Positions 1 through 8,601 of a stretch of 64,000 bases of DNA are shown here, piece by piece. The stretch is from Flavobacterium nitratireducens (lineage in GTDB: Bacteria > Bacteroidota > Bacteroidia > Flavobacteriales > Flavobacteriaceae), in assembly GCF_029625335.1 (NCBI RefSeq), contig NZ_CP121111.1, positions 2,790,001 to 2,854,000 of the forward strand, read 5' to 3'. The position numbers and the translations under genes were made by a program. The notes below the pieces were generated by a model. It saw nothing but the letters and a program-made list of their open reading frames with translations. It did not search any database and was not told the origin of the DNA. The stretch's first letter is position 1; each line of letters starts with the position of its first letter.

Positions 1-191
1 TTCAGCGCCAATTTGGTACGCGTAGCAATAATGACAAGCGGTTGGGTGTTTTTTTCGAAGCGAATCAATAATAGGTTTGACTTCTTCTTCTGAAGTTATA
101 GGATAGGCATAGCCAAAGAATTTACTTCCTTTCTCTTTAAAAAGAATTTCTTCTGAGGGAAAAGCAATCGTGTTATAGGTGTCTTTCATAA
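1..191 (-). CDS. yigZ: YigZ/IMPACT family protein, 3' end outside window
   Basis: The minus strand opens with an ATG at 191 and stays open to the window edge for 63 codons. The translation carries the family opening: a short N-terminal strand, then EILFKEKGSKFFGYAYPI, then a segment ending HPTACHYCYAYQIG. The KxKGSKF and HxCxAY patterns are typical of the YigZ/UPF0029 (IMPACT N-terminal) family. Its biochemical role is not settled; a link to translation or ribosome stress is proposed for the family. Family proteins are about 200 residues, so roughly two thirds is missing here. The next gene on the same strand ends about 90 bases upstream of this start, so co-transcription is possible. Confidence 0.8.
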
Positions 192-279
192 TCAATGGCA
201 ATGGCAAAAATCAATTTCAATTATAAAAGTCAATTTAAAAAAACATTGCCATTGCCTTTGACTTTTGAAATTATCATTG

Positions 280-882
280 TTAGAGTATGTTTTTTTCAAA
301 TAGATCGACAACGTCTTCTTTGCCTACTTGTAGATTCCAAACTTGTATGCCTAATGCAGCTGCTGCATCGGTATTTTCTTTTTTGTCATCAACAAATAAA
401 GTGCGCTTTGGTTGTAATTCGTGTTGGTTTAAAAGCGCTTGGTAAATTTCGGCATCAGGCTTGCGCATTCCCATTTCAAATGAAAAATATACTTTTTCAA
501 AACATTGGTAAAAATCGCCATAGAAGGACGAACCAACTCTTTGTTCGAAAGTTTCGATGTGAATCGAATCGGTATTGCTCAATAAAAACAAGCGGTATTT
601 TTTAGACAGCATTTGTAAAAATTCCAATCGGTACAAAGGGAAATCGGCTAGAATCGTATTCCAAACATCTTGAATTTCTTCGATGGAAGCGTTAGGCATG
701 TGTTTTTGAAAACCAGCTAAGAATTCGTTCCTTGAAATATTTCCTTTTTCAAATTGAATATTCAATTGGTCAAGATCTTCATTCCATTCTTTTAGTCCTA
801 AATTTTTAAAACCATCCATAGTGGTTTTTTTATCTAGGTTTATAAAGATATCTCCAAAATCAAAAATGATAGTATTAATCAT
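280..882 (-). CDS. HAD-superfamily hydrolase (YihX/phosphoglycolate phosphatase-like)
   Basis: A 200-residue HAD phosphatase. The nucleophile motif is FDFGD with Asp8; glycine replaces the usual second Asp, as in the YihX-like group. Motif II is LLSNTDS (Ser102), the motif III lysine lies in RKPDAEIY (Lys141), and motif IV is FVDDKKEN (Asp165/166). A helical cap of about residues 15-85 separates motifs I and II. The enzyme should remove phosphate from a small cytoplasmic metabolite. Its start overlaps the 3' end of ribD by 8 bases, which indicates translational coupling. The missing riboflavin-pathway phosphatase is known to be a HAD enzyme in other bacteria, so a role in that pathway is an attractive but unproven inference. 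Confidence 0.82.
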   Translation of the reverse strand: MINTIIFDFGDIFINLDKKTTMDGFKNLGLKEWNEDLDQLNIQFEKGNISRNEFLAGFQKHMPNASIEEIQDVWNTILADFPLYRLEFLQMLSKKYRLFLLSNTDSIHIETFEQRVGSSFYGDFYQCFEKVYFSFEMGMRKPDAEIYQALLNQHELQPKRTLFVDDKKENTDAAAALGIQVWNLQVGKEDVVDLFEKNIL

Positions 883-1918
883 GGTTTCTAAAAATTAAAA
901 GTTCATCCTTAAGGATTAGCTGGGTTTGGTTTGTAGTTGGTTTTATAATAGGTGCTTTTGTTCCATTTTTAAAAGTATTTTGTCCTTTAAAAATTCGTGC
1001 TTCGTCCCAAAGATTTGTATCAATGAAAGTTTGCAAGGTTTGACCTCCTCCTTCTATAATCACAGATTGGATTTGGTGATTAAATAATGTTCGCGCAATT
1101 TGAGAGGCAATATTTTGATTAAAATCAATTACCTCAAAGATAAGGTTTTCTTGGTTTGTATTTTGGTTTGATTGGCAAAAAACAATGGTTTTTTGTTGGT
1201 TATCCAATAGGTGATTTGTTTTTGGAATGCGATTATTTTGGTCTAAAACAATCCTCACGGGTGATTTCCCTGTCCAATCACGAACATCTAATTTAGGATT
1301 GTCGTCTATTGCGGTTTGAGTACCAACAAGAATTGCTTGTTCTTCAGTACGCCATTTGTGTACCAATTGTCTGGAATACGGATTACTAATCCAGACTGGT
1401 TTTTGTTCGTCTCTTTCATTTGGAGCAATAAATCCATCTGCGCTTTCGGCCCATTTTAGTATGATATAAGGACGTTGTTTTTGATGAAAAGTAAAAAAAC
1501 GTTTGTTGAGTTCGTTGCATTCGCTTTCAAGTACACCAACGGTCACATTGCTTCCTGCTTCAATTAATTTTTTGATGCCTTTTCCGGCTACTTTTTCATT
1601 CGGGTCAACAGTTCCAATAACTACATTCGGAATTTGATGCTGAATAATTAAATCACAACAAGGTGGTGTTTTTCCAAAATGACTGCAAGGTTCTAAGCTT
1701 ACATAAATTGTGGCTTCTTTAAGTAAAGATTTGTCTTTAACAGAATTTACGGCATTGACTTCGGCATGCGGTTCTCCCGCTTTTTTGTGCCAACCTTCAC
1801 CTATAATTTGGTCTTTATAAACAATTACACTGCCTACCATCGGATTAGGATAGGTGGTTCCAAGCCCATTTTGAGCTAATTCAATGCAACGTGCTAGGTA
1901 TTTTTCATGTTTCTTCAC
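875..1918 (-). CDS. ribD: Riboflavin biosynthesis bifunctional deaminase/reductase RibD
   Basis: RibD deaminates the pyrimidine ring of diaminohydroxyphosphoribosylaminopyrimidine, then reduces the ribosyl side chain with NADPH, in the cytoplasm. The N-terminal cytidine-deaminase domain (about 1-145) has the zinc site HAE (His51, Glu53) and the PCSH...TPPC segment (Cys78, Cys87). The C-terminal RibD_C reductase domain (about 148-345) includes ILKWAESADGFIA and the VIIEGGGQTL stretch. The length of 347 matches the family. The start at 1918 gives MKKHEKYLARCIELA, the usual beginning. It is read away from prmC, so 1919-2117 is a divergent control region. No FMN riboswitch was recognised there. 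Confidence 0.95.
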   Translation of the reverse strand: MKKHEKYLARCIELAQNGLGTTYPNPMVGSVIVYKDQIIGEGWHKKAGEPHAEVNAVNSVKDKSLLKEATIYVSLEPCSHFGKTPPCCDLIIQHQIPNVVIGTVDPNEKVAGKGIKKLIEAGSNVTVGVLESECNELNKRFFTFHQKQRPYIILKWAESADGFIAPNERDEQKPVWISNPYSRQLVHKWRTEEQAILVGTQTAIDDNPKLDVRDWTGKSPVRIVLDQNNRIPKTNHLLDNQQKTIVFCQSNQNTNQENLIFEVIDFNQNIASQIARTLFNHQIQSVIIEGGGQTLQTFIDTNLWDEARIFKGQNTFKNGTKAPIIKPTTNQTQLILKDELLIFRNHD

Positions 1919-1953
1919 GGGGCAAAAATAGGTATTTTTGAGTTGTTTTTTAA

Positions 1954-1976
1954 AACCATATAAGTCATATAAGTTT
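1954..1976. repeat. Intergenic mini-repeat copy (TAAGTCATATAAGT)
   Basis: Within the ribD-prmC divergent gap, 1961-1974 reads TAAGTCATATAAGT. The same 14 bases recur at 31751-31764, where they form one arm of an inverted repeat between two convergent genes. Two identical 14-mers in 64 kb suggest a dispersed mini-repeat rather than a gene-specific site. Confidence 0.5.
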
Positions 1977-2117
1977 ACATTCTTATTTTTTTTAAAAAGG
2001 GATTTACTTACGAAAGGGAGTATAAGTTTTGATGTTATCTGGTTTTGAATTCATTTGCTAAAAATAATTTTAGTTATTTTGCACGTTAACAGTTTTATTT
2101 CTAAACTGAATCTGACT

Positions 2118-3002
2118 ATGAGAATTAAAGAATACAGAGCCCAATTTATTCAGGAACTTTCACCTATATATGGAGTGGAGGAAGCAGAAAGTTTTTTCTA
2201 TTTGATTTTAGAAAATCAAAAACAATTGAAGCGAATTGATTTGGCTTTGAATTCAGATTTGGTTTTTTCGGATTCCGATTTAGACTATTGGAATAGCGTT
2301 TTGAATGAATTAAAAAAAGAGATTCCTGTTCAATATTTGCTAGGCAAAGCCCATTTTTACGGATTGGAGTTTGAAGTGAATGAAAATGTTTTGATTCCAA
2401 GACCAGAAACGGAAGAGTTAGTGGATTGGATTATTGAAACTAAGAAGTCAGAGGTTAGAAGTAAGAATTTAAGAATTCTGGATATCGGGACAGGAAGTGG
2501 TTGTATTGCGATTTCATTGGCTAAAAATATTCCGAATGCTCAGGTTTTTGCCATTGATGTTTCTGAAAAGGCTTTGGCTACAGCCCAAAAAAATGCTGAA
2601 ATGAATCAAACGGAAGTGCATTTTATAAAAACCGACATTTTAAAAACGGACGATTTGGAGAATCTTCCAACTTCCAACTTCCAGCTTCCAACTCAATTTG
2701 ATATTATTGTATCAAATCCTCCTTATGTACGAAATTTAGAAAAAGAGGAAATCAAGAAAAATGTTTTGGACTACGAACCACATTTGGCACTTTTTGTTGC
2801 GGATGATAATGCTTTAATTTTTTATCGAAAAATAGCTGAATTGGCTCAAAAAAATCTAGCTCCAAACGGACAATTATTTTTCGAAATTAATCAATATTTA
2901 GGGAAAGAAATGATTGTATTACTCGAAAATATGAATTTCAAGAATGTTGAGTTGAGAAAGGATATATATGGTAATGATAGGATGACCTTAGGGAGAATTT
3001 AG
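2118..3002 (+). CDS. prmC: Peptide chain release factor N5-glutamine methyltransferase PrmC
   Basis: PrmC methylates the GGQ glutamine of release factors RF1/RF2 using S-adenosylmethionine. An N-terminal helical bundle is followed by PVQYLLGKAHFYGLEF, then the SAM-binding loop DIGTGSGCIAISLA and the catalytic NPPY motif near residue 200. I chose ATG 2118 (MRIKEYRAQF) rather than the longer frame from 2055, because the added residues are hydrophobic and not family-like and the gap holds a likely promoter. Two low-complexity segments, about residues 108-121 and 181-194 (the second containing LPTSNFQLPT), match intergenic mini-repeats and look like repeat insertions within the coding sequence. 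Confidence 0.93.
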   Translation: MRIKEYRAQFIQELSPIYGVEEAESFFYLILENQKQLKRIDLALNSDLVFSDSDLDYWNSVLNELKKEIPVQYLLGKAHFYGLEFEVNENVLIPRPETEELVDWIIETKKSEVRSKNLRILDIGTGSGCIAISLAKNIPNAQVFAIDVSEKALATAQKNAEMNQTEVHFIKTDILKTDDLENLPTSNFQLPTQFDIIVSNPPYVRNLEKEEIKKNVLDYEPHLALFVADDNALIFYRKIAELAQKNLAPNGQLFFEINQYLGKEMIVLLENMNFKNVELRKDIYGNDRMTLGRI

Positions 3003-3107
3003 AATTCAGAAATTAGATTTGAGAATGCATAAAGCAGACTATAGAAGGCATATTGCAGAAATTGTTAGTATAGAGCAGATTTTAGAATGTAAAGATAATT
3101 GTGTGTT

Positions 3108-3467
3108 TTACGAGAATTTATCTGGGTTATTTATCATGTAATTAATAAGCTTACCAATCTCTAAACTTTTTGTGGTTAATTCTGAGAATAATTCTTCAGA
3201 GATGTATTTACAAGCAAATGAATACTCTAACCAAGCTTGGGTTTCTGCATTTTCAGCGTCAGAGTCTGTAAGTTTTAATATAAAATGTTTTTTATATCTT
3301 ATTTTCCGTGAAGCTTCGGCAATGTTAGCTGATACACTTCTTGACGAACGTCGAATTTGGTCAGTTAATGAATATTTTTCTTCAATTGGAAATGTTTTGG
3401 TTGTCTTGAAAATCAACATTGACAATTCGAAAGATTTTTTGTAAGCTAGTAAATCTTGAAATTTCAT
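3108..3467 (-). CDS. Four-helix bundle protein (23S rRNA intervening-sequence family)
   Basis: A 119-residue helical protein with the family pattern F.DL.AYKKSFEL near the start, then TDQIRRSSRSVSANIAEAS near residues 36-54, and a third/fourth helix region rich in E, K and Y. This matches the four-helix-bundle family first noted as proteins encoded inside 23S rRNA intervening sequences. Free-standing copies are scattered in Bacteroidetes and their function is unknown. It reads opposite to prmC and converges on it. The 100 bases before its start are a tandem mini-repeat. Confidence 0.85.
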   Translation of the reverse strand: MKFQDLLAYKKSFELSMLIFKTTKTFPIEEKYSLTDQIRRSSRSVSANIAEASRKIRYKKHFILKLTDSDAENAETQAWLEYSFACKYISEELFSELTTKSLEIGKLINYMINNPDKFS

Positions 3468-3487
3468 TTTTTCATTTTTTTATTAAA

Positions 3488-3577
3488 TCTGCCTTCTGAT
3501 TTCTGCTTTCTGCCATCGGCCTTTTGCCTTCTGATTTCTGCCTTCTGATTTCTGCCTTCTGATTTCTGCTTTCTGAA
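3488..3577. repeat. Short tandem mini-repeat (about 14-bp TTCTGATTTCTGCC units)
   Basis: Four near-identical copies of TTCTGATTTCTGCC, with degenerate CTTTCTG pieces between them, fill the gap between the MacB-like permease and the four-helix gene. Read on the minus strand it is A/G-rich and ends just upstream of the four-helix start codon. Similar phrases occur at 4918-4998 and 46618-46660. Confidence 0.7.
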
Positions 3578-3579
3578 AA

Positions 3580-4821
3580 CTATTCGTAACGTAGCGCCTC
3601 AATAGGATCGAGCATTGCGGCTTTAATTGCTGGGTATAAACCAGAAACAATGGCTACAGCAAAACTAGTTAAGAAAGCAGCCATAATAGCTTGCCAAGGA
3701 ATTACAAACACAAAACTAAGGGCAGATGCAATTCCGTAGCCAATGAGGATGCCAAAAATAATTCCGGCTAATCCGCCTATTTGTCCTATAAGTAAGGTTT
3801 CAATAAAAAATTGGATGGCTACCGTAGAACGTTTTGCCCCTAATGACTTTCTAACGCCAATTTCACGCGTTCGTTCTGTAACCGATACAATCATAATATT
3901 CATTAAAGCAATGGAAGAACCTAGAATGGTTATAATTCCGATTACCCATGACGCCCAACCTAAATATTGAGTAATACTTAGAATTCGGTTGATCAAATCG
4001 TCACTTCTTACTACAGCAAAATTATTTTCTTTGATGGGACTTAATTTGCGAATGCTACGCATCGAACTAATAGCATTGTCAATAGCTTGATCTAAAAATT
4101 CTTTGTTATTCACCATCACACTTACGCTATAATTAATGTTAGCTGCTGTAAATAAGGAACGCGCTACTTGGATAGGAATTAAAACTCTCAAGTCTTGACT
4201 GTTGCCAAAGGTGGAGCCTTTTTCTTTAAGTACACCGATGACTTTAAAACGAGCACCACGTATCGAAATGATTTTATTGATGGGATTAACATCTTTTAGT
4301 AAGCCTTTCAAAAAGTCAGAGCCTACCACACAAACATAGTTGTTGTTGCTAATATCGAAGTTGTTAAAGTTGCGACCTACACTGGTTTCTAATCCCGAAT
4401 TAGGTACAAAATACTCATCAACTCCCATTATTGTAATTTCAGGATCTGTTTTTTCGGTGTCAAATTTTACCTCGGCAGTTGAAGTGGCTTTGAAAGAAAG
4501 TGAAGTCTGCGCTAAGGGGAAATTGTATTTGTTTTTAAAAGTTACGGCTTCTGGATAGCTAATAACGGGATTGATAATGGTTCGTTCTTCACCGCCTCGT
4601 CTTTTAATCGTGTTTTCATATCGATTTATGTTGAATGTGTTGGCGCCCATTGAAGCAAAGTCAGACGAAATTGTGTTTTCTAATGCCGAAACGACAGTCA
4701 GAATTCCAACCAATGCTGTAATCCCTATAGCAATAATTAGTACGGTTAAAGTCGTGCGTAGAATTTGGGTTTTGATAGATCCAAAAGCGATTTTTATATT
4801 TTCTTTTAAAAGACTGTTCAT
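3580..4821 (-). CDS. ABC transporter permease, MacB/FtsX-like
   Basis: A 413-residue inner-membrane protein of the MacB type. One transmembrane helix near residues 20-42 (TTLTVLIIAIGITALVGIL) precedes a large periplasmic MacB_PCD domain (about 45-270). Three helices follow in the C-terminal FtsX domain (about 285-405), with the signature VTERTREIGVRKSLGA. The ending LDPIEALRYE is the classic MacB-family C-terminus. Such permeases pair with an ATPase for export or for mechanical signalling across the envelope. No ATPase gene is adjacent, so the partner must lie elsewhere. It is divergent from hisS. Confidence 0.88.
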   Translation of the reverse strand: MNSLLKENIKIAFGSIKTQILRTTLTVLIIAIGITALVGILTVVSALENTISSDFASMGANTFNINRYENTIKRRGGEERTIINPVISYPEAVTFKNKYNFPLAQTSLSFKATSTAEVKFDTEKTDPEITIMGVDEYFVPNSGLETSVGRNFNNFDISNNNYVCVVGSDFLKGLLKDVNPINKIISIRGARFKVIGVLKEKGSTFGNSQDLRVLIPIQVARSLFTAANINYSVSVMVNNKEFLDQAIDNAISSMRSIRKLSPIKENNFAVVRSDDLINRILSITQYLGWASWVIGIITILGSSIALMNIMIVSVTERTREIGVRKSLGAKRSTVAIQFFIETLLIGQIGGLAGIIFGILIGYGIASALSFVFVIPWQAIMAAFLTSFAVAIVSGLYPAIKAAMLDPIEALRYE

Positions 4822-4917
4822 GAGGATAGTTTGTACGAAAATACAATTTTTGCTAGAAGTTTGTTTTCAAGGCAAGTTATTTATTTTAAAAATTAGATAT
4901 TTGCACAGCGAAATAAG

Positions 4918-4998
4918 AGGTTAGAAGTTAGAAATAAGAAGTGGTAGTACTTGAGATTTTTAACTTCTAACTTCCAACTTCTAACTTCTAACTTTTAA
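4918..4998. repeat. Inverted mini-repeat before hisS
   Basis: GGTTAGAAGTTAGAAATAAG on the left faces repeated ACTTCTAACTTCCAACTTC on the right, ending two bases before the hisS start codon. The arms can pair imperfectly. The same phrases (GAGGTTAGAAGT and CTTCCAACTTCCAACTTCC) occur inside prmC, so this is a mobile or expanding simple repeat rather than a hisS-specific operator. Confidence 0.6.
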
Positions 4999-5000
4999 AA

Positions 5001-6371
5001 ATGGCATCAAAACCAAGTATTCCTAAAGGGACAAGAGATTTTTCACCAGCAGAGGTGGCAAAACGGCAATATATTATTCAGACTATAAAAAGTAATTTTG
5101 AAAAATTTGGTTTCCAACCAATTGAAACGCCTTCGTTTGAAAATTCAGAAACCTTAATGGGTAAATATGGAGAAGAAGGTGATCGTTTGATTTTTAAAAT
5201 TTTGAATTCGGGAGATTATTTGGCGAAAGCCAATGCTGCCCATTTGGAAGCTAAGGATAGTACTAAATTAACGTCAAGTATTTCTGAAAAAGCTCTGCGT
5301 TATGATTTGACTGTTCCTTTTGCTCGTTACGTTGTACAACACCAAAACGAAATAGAATTTCCATTTAAAAGATATCAAATCCAACCGGTTTGGCGTGCCG
5401 ATAGACCACAAAAAGGACGTTTTAGAGAATTTTTTCAGTGTGATGCTGATGTGGTTGGGTCAAAATCATTGTGGCAGGAAGTAGAGTTAGTACAATTGTA
5501 CGATACTGTTTTTACAGCTTTAGGGTTGAACGGAGCGACGGTTAAGATTAACAATCGTAAAGTGTTGTCTGGAATTGCTGAGGTAATTGGTGCTTCGGAT
5601 AAGTTGATTGATTTTACAGTGGCTTTGGATAAACTGGATAAAATTGGTGAAGACGGAGTGAAGAAAGAAATGATTGAAAAAGGAATTTCGGAAGAAGCTT
5701 TAGTAAAAGTGCAGCCTTTGTTTTCTTTTTCAGGAAGTATTTCGGAGAAAATCGAGCAACTTTCAGGTTTATTAGCAACTTCAGAAGAAGGAATGAAAGG
5801 GGTGGAAGAATTGCGCTTCATTTGTGACAAGGTGACTCAATTAGGTTTGTCTACTGCCATTTTGGATTTGGATGTAACTTTAGCACGTGGTCTAAATTAT
5901 TATACTGGAGCTATTTTTGAAGTTGGTGCACCAAAAGGTGTTGCCATGGGTTCCATAGGAGGAGGCGGTAGATACGATGATTTGACAGGGATTTTTGGTT
6001 TGAAGAACATGAGTGGTGTAGGAATCTCATTTGGATTGGATCGTATTTATTTGGTTTTGGAAGAATTAAATTTGTTCCCAGAAACCGTAACTGCTTCTTC
6101 AAAGGCTTTGTTTGTTAATTATGGCGACGATGAAGCTTTTTATGCTTTACAAGCGATTAAGAATTTGAGAGCGCAGGGTATAAAAGTAGAACTGTATCCA
6201 GATAAGGCAAAAGTAGGGAAGCAATTTCAATATGCTGATAAGCGAAATATACCGTTTGCGGTAGTTGTAGGTGGTGAAGAAATGAGTTCAAATACCTATT
6301 CTTTAAAAAATTTGGTTTCAGGAGAACAAATTACCTTGGATTTTGAAGGTTTAAAGAATGCTTTACTATAA
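5001..6371 (+). CDS. hisS: Histidyl-tRNA synthetase
   Basis: Class II aminoacyl-tRNA synthetase that charges tRNA-His in the cytoplasm. The 456 residues open with [11 protein letters not shown], and motif 1 ends in [12 protein letters not shown]. Motif 2 is [23 protein letters not shown], with an extended loop. The histidine-specific segments [14 protein letters not shown] and the motif 3 stretch [12 protein letters not shown] are present, followed by the anticodon-binding domain (about 365-456). An insertion near residues 190-290 is usual for the Bacteroidetes form. A strong terminator follows. It stands alone as a transcription unit. Confidence 0.96.
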   Translation: MASKPSIPKGTRDFSPAEVAKRQYIIQTIKSNFEKFGFQPIETPSFENSETLMGKYGEEGDRLIFKILNSGDYLAKANAAHLEAKDSTKLTSSISEKALRYDLTVPFARYVVQHQNEIEFPFKRYQIQPVWRADRPQKGRFREFFQCDADVVGSKSLWQEVELVQLYDTVFTALGLNGATVKINNRKVLSGIAEVIGASDKLIDFTVALDKLDKIGEDGVKKEMIEKGISEEALVKVQPLFSFSGSISEKIEQLSGLLATSEEGMKGVEELRFICDKVTQLGLSTAILDLDVTLARGLNYYTGAIFEVGAPKGVAMGSIGGGGRYDDLTGIFGLKNMSGVGISFGLDRIYLVLEELNLFPETVTASSKALFVNYGDDEAFYALQAIKNLRAQGIKVELYPDKAKVGKQFQYADKRNIPFAVVVGGEEMSSNTYSLKNLVSGEQITLDFEGLKNALL

Positions 6372-6390
6372 AATTTACTTGTAGCAATAA

Positions 6391-6423
6391 AAAAAGCTTT
6401 GTCAAACGACAAAGCTTTTTTTT
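6391..6423 (+). terminator. Rho-independent terminator after hisS
   Basis: A perfect 13-bp stem, AAAAAGCTTTGTC against GACAAAGCTTTTT, with loop AAAC, running into a T-tract. It lies 20 bases after the hisS stop. Confidence 0.9.
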
Positions 6424-6643
6424 GGTATAATAATCGTGAATTAATAATTGTTTAGAAATCAATTCTAATTTTCAGTCTTTTTTTAGAACGAAAATTAGAG
6501 ACTGATTAGAACCTAGTAACAAACATATACAATCTATTTGAAATATGTATTAAAATTGTATTAAAATTTTAATTTAAGGCTAAAAAAAATAAATTCAGGA
6601 AAAAACCACCCTGTAAAATGCTTATTAGGAAAAAGAGTGACAA

Positions 6644-6676
6644 TTTGGCATTTGATACGGTTTGGCAGTACTTTTG
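6644..6676 (+). promoter_or_regulatory. Predicted promoter of grpE-dnaJ (TTTG-N21-TACTTTTG)
   Basis: TTTG at 6644-6647 and TACTTTTG at 6669-6676 match the Bacteroidetes vegetative -33/-7 consensus (TTG, 17-23 bp, TAnnTTTG). Transcription would start near 6683, 16 bases before the ATG at 6699. This excludes the in-frame ATG at 6618 as the grpE start. Confidence 0.5.
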
Positions 6677-6698
6677 CTATCCAAAGGAAAGTGTAAAA

Positions 6699-7278
6699 AT
6701 GAAGTTTAAGAATATTTTTAAAAATAAAGGAAGTATGAGTACTGAGAATACAGAAATCGATAAAGAGATGGATGAAGTAACTATGGAGAACAAGGCTAGT
6801 GAAGAGCAAGCAGTTACTGAGGAGTTAAGTGTTGAGGAGCAATTAGCGCAAGACTTAGCGAATGAAAAGGATAAATATTTACGATTATTTGCTGAATTTG
6901 AAAACTACAAAAGAAGAACTTCAAAAAGAGCGAATCGATTTGTTTAAAACAGCTAATCAAGAAGTTTTATTAGCAATGTTACCAGTTTTAGACGATTTTG
7001 ACAGAGCTATTGTTGAAATTGCTAAATTAGAAGATGAAACTTTTACAAAAGGAGTAGAGTTAATCCATGAAAAATTAAAAAGCACGCTATCTTCTAAAGG
7101 TTTAGAGTTAGTAGATGTGAAAACAGGTGACGCTTTTAATGCTGATTTTGCCGAAGCAATTACTCAAATTCCAGCTCCATCTGACGAATTAAAAGGAAAA
7201 ATTGTGGATGTACTTGAAAAAGGATATAAACTAGGCGATAAAATTATTCGTTTCCCAAAAGTTGTCATTGGACAATAA
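6699..7278 (+). pseudogene. grpE: Nucleotide exchange factor GrpE, interrupted by a 1-base homopolymer frameshift
   Basis: GrpE releases ADP from DnaK. The first frame gives MKFKNIFKNKGSM, an acidic low-complexity tail, and the family core DKYLRLFAEFENYKRRTSK, then runs off after A-run 6923-6927. The second frame resumes at ERIDLFKTANQEVLLAMLPV and continues to FPKVVIGQ. Removing one A from that run gives a continuous protein of about 192 residues, the usual GrpE length. Because GrpE is generally needed for growth and several nearby genes show the same kind of defect, a sequencing indel is more likely than true loss. Start 6699 is favoured by the upstream promoter; 6735 (MSTENTE) is an alternative. 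dnaJ follows 54 bases downstream. Confidence 0.85.
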
Positions 7279-7332
7279 TAAATAGGGTTCTGTACTAGTG
7301 CTAATCAGTACTTTTCTAAAAAATAGATACAA

Positions 7333-8442
7333 ATGAAAAAAGATTTTTACGAGATATTAGGTGTTTCTAAAAATGCTGATGCTGCGGCGATCAAGAAAGC
7401 CTACAGAAAGAAAGCTATTGAGTTCCATCCTGACAAAAATCCGGGCGACAAAGCGGCAGAAGAAAAATTCAAAGAGGCAGCTGAAGCTTATGAAGTTTTA
7501 GGAGATCCTGACAAAAAAGCAAAGTATGACCAATTTGGGCACCAAGCTTTTGATGGTTCTGGAGGTTTTGGTGGTCACCATATGAATATGGATGATATCT
7601 TTAGCCAATTTGGAGACATTTTTGGCGGTGGCTTTGGTGGCTTTGGCGGAGGAAGTCGCGGTGGAGGTCCTCGTCGTGCAAAAGGAAGTAATTTACGAAT
7701 CAAAGTGAAATTAACTTTGGAAGAAATTGCTAATGGTGTTGAGAAGAAAGTAAAAGTAAAGCGTAAAGTTCAGGCTCCTGGAGTTACTTACAAAACGTGT
7801 TCAACTTGTAATGGACAAGGTCAGGTAATGCGTGTAACGAATACTATTTTAGGAAGAATGCAATCGGCTTCAACTTGTCCTAGTTGCGGTGGTTCTGGTC
7901 AGATTTTAGATCATAAACCGTCTAATGCTGATGCGCAAGGAATGATCGTAGAAGACGAAACAGTTTCTATCAAAATCCCTGCTGGTGTAGTGGATGGAAT
8001 GCAATTAAAAGTTTCAAACAAAGGAAACGATGCTCCAGGTAATAGTATTCCAGGTGATTTGATTGTAGCTATTGAAGAATTAGAACATGAATTCTTAAAG
8101 CGTGAAGGTGAGAACTTGCACTATGATTTGTATGTGAGTTTCCCTGAAGCGGTTCTTGGGGTTTCTAAAGATATCGAAGCAATCAATGGAAAAGTAAGAA
8201 TCAAATTAGAAGAAGGAATCCAATCGGGAAAAATCCTTCGATTAAAAGGAAAAGGTATTCCTAGTATCAACGGATATGGTAATGGAGATTTATTAGTTCA
8301 TATTAATGTTTGGACACCAAAAACATTAAATAAAGAACAACGACAATTCTTTGAGAAATATTTGGAAGATGATAATTTTTCACCAAATCCTGAAAAATCA
8401 GATAAATCATTCTTTGAAAAAGTAAAAGACATGTTTTCTTAA
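7333..8442 (+). CDS. dnaJ: Chaperone DnaJ
   Basis: DnaK co-chaperone of 369 residues. The J domain (about 1-70) has the HPD triad in AIEFHPDKNPGD. A Gly/Phe region follows (about 75-115), then a zinc region and two C-terminal substrate-binding domains. The zinc region has only two CxxCxGxG motifs (CSTCNGQG and CPSCGGSG), where type I DnaJ proteins usually have four; this reduced form is, as far as I recall, normal in Flavobacteriia. It sits in an operon with grpE and is followed by a terminator, fitting heat-shock co-regulation. dnaK is not in the window. Confidence 0.95.
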   Translation: MKKDFYEILGVSKNADAAAIKKAYRKKAIEFHPDKNPGDKAAEEKFKEAAEAYEVLGDPDKKAKYDQFGHQAFDGSGGFGGHHMNMDDIFSQFGDIFGGGFGGFGGGSRGGGPRRAKGSNLRIKVKLTLEEIANGVEKKVKVKRKVQAPGVTYKTCSTCNGQGQVMRVTNTILGRMQSASTCPSCGGSGQILDHKPSNADAQGMIVEDETVSIKIPAGVVDGMQLKVSNKGNDAPGNSIPGDLIVAIEELEHEFLKREGENLHYDLYVSFPEAVLGVSKDIEAINGKVRIKLEEGIQSGKILRLKGKGIPSINGYGNGDLLVHINVWTPKTLNKEQRQFFEKYLEDDNFSPNPEKSDKSFFEKVKDMFS

Positions 8443-8474
8443 ATTTTTTGAGTGAATCAAAATCAATAATTATA

Positions 8475-8504
8475 ACCCATTCGCTGCGGCGAGTGGGTTT
8501 TTTT
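8475..8504 (+). terminator. Terminator after dnaJ
   Basis: CCCATTCGC and GCGAGTGGG pair around a short loop, followed by seven T residues. Confidence 0.8.
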
Positions 8505-8601
8505 ATAACACAATTATCGTCTATTTCGCTTGTAATTATTTACTTTTACAACCGCTAGGCCATAATGGCTTAATTGGTGAGCTAAATTCAAAAAAATCAG
8601 C

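Noticed and set aside
195..605. Plus-strand frame opposite the HAD gene
   Set aside because: It is antisense to a clear HAD phosphatase and has no family-like sequence; the same applies to other antisense frames over hisS, the SusC gene, gatB-aspS and spoT-type genes.
2055..2117. Longer prmC start at 2055
   Set aside because: The extension is hydrophobic and unlike the family, and it covers a TTATTTTG sequence resembling a -7 element; ATG 2118 gives a normal beginning.
3488..3577. Tandem TTCTGATTTCTGCC units as a CRISPR array
   Set aside because: Units of about 14 bases lie almost end to end with no unique spacers of uniform length, and no cas gene is nearby.
6862..6947. Overlap of the two grpE frames as a programmed frameshift
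   Set aside because: The run is a simple five-A stretch without a clear stimulator, no such mechanism is known to me for grpE, and seven similar homopolymer defects occur nearby; a sequencing indel is simpler.
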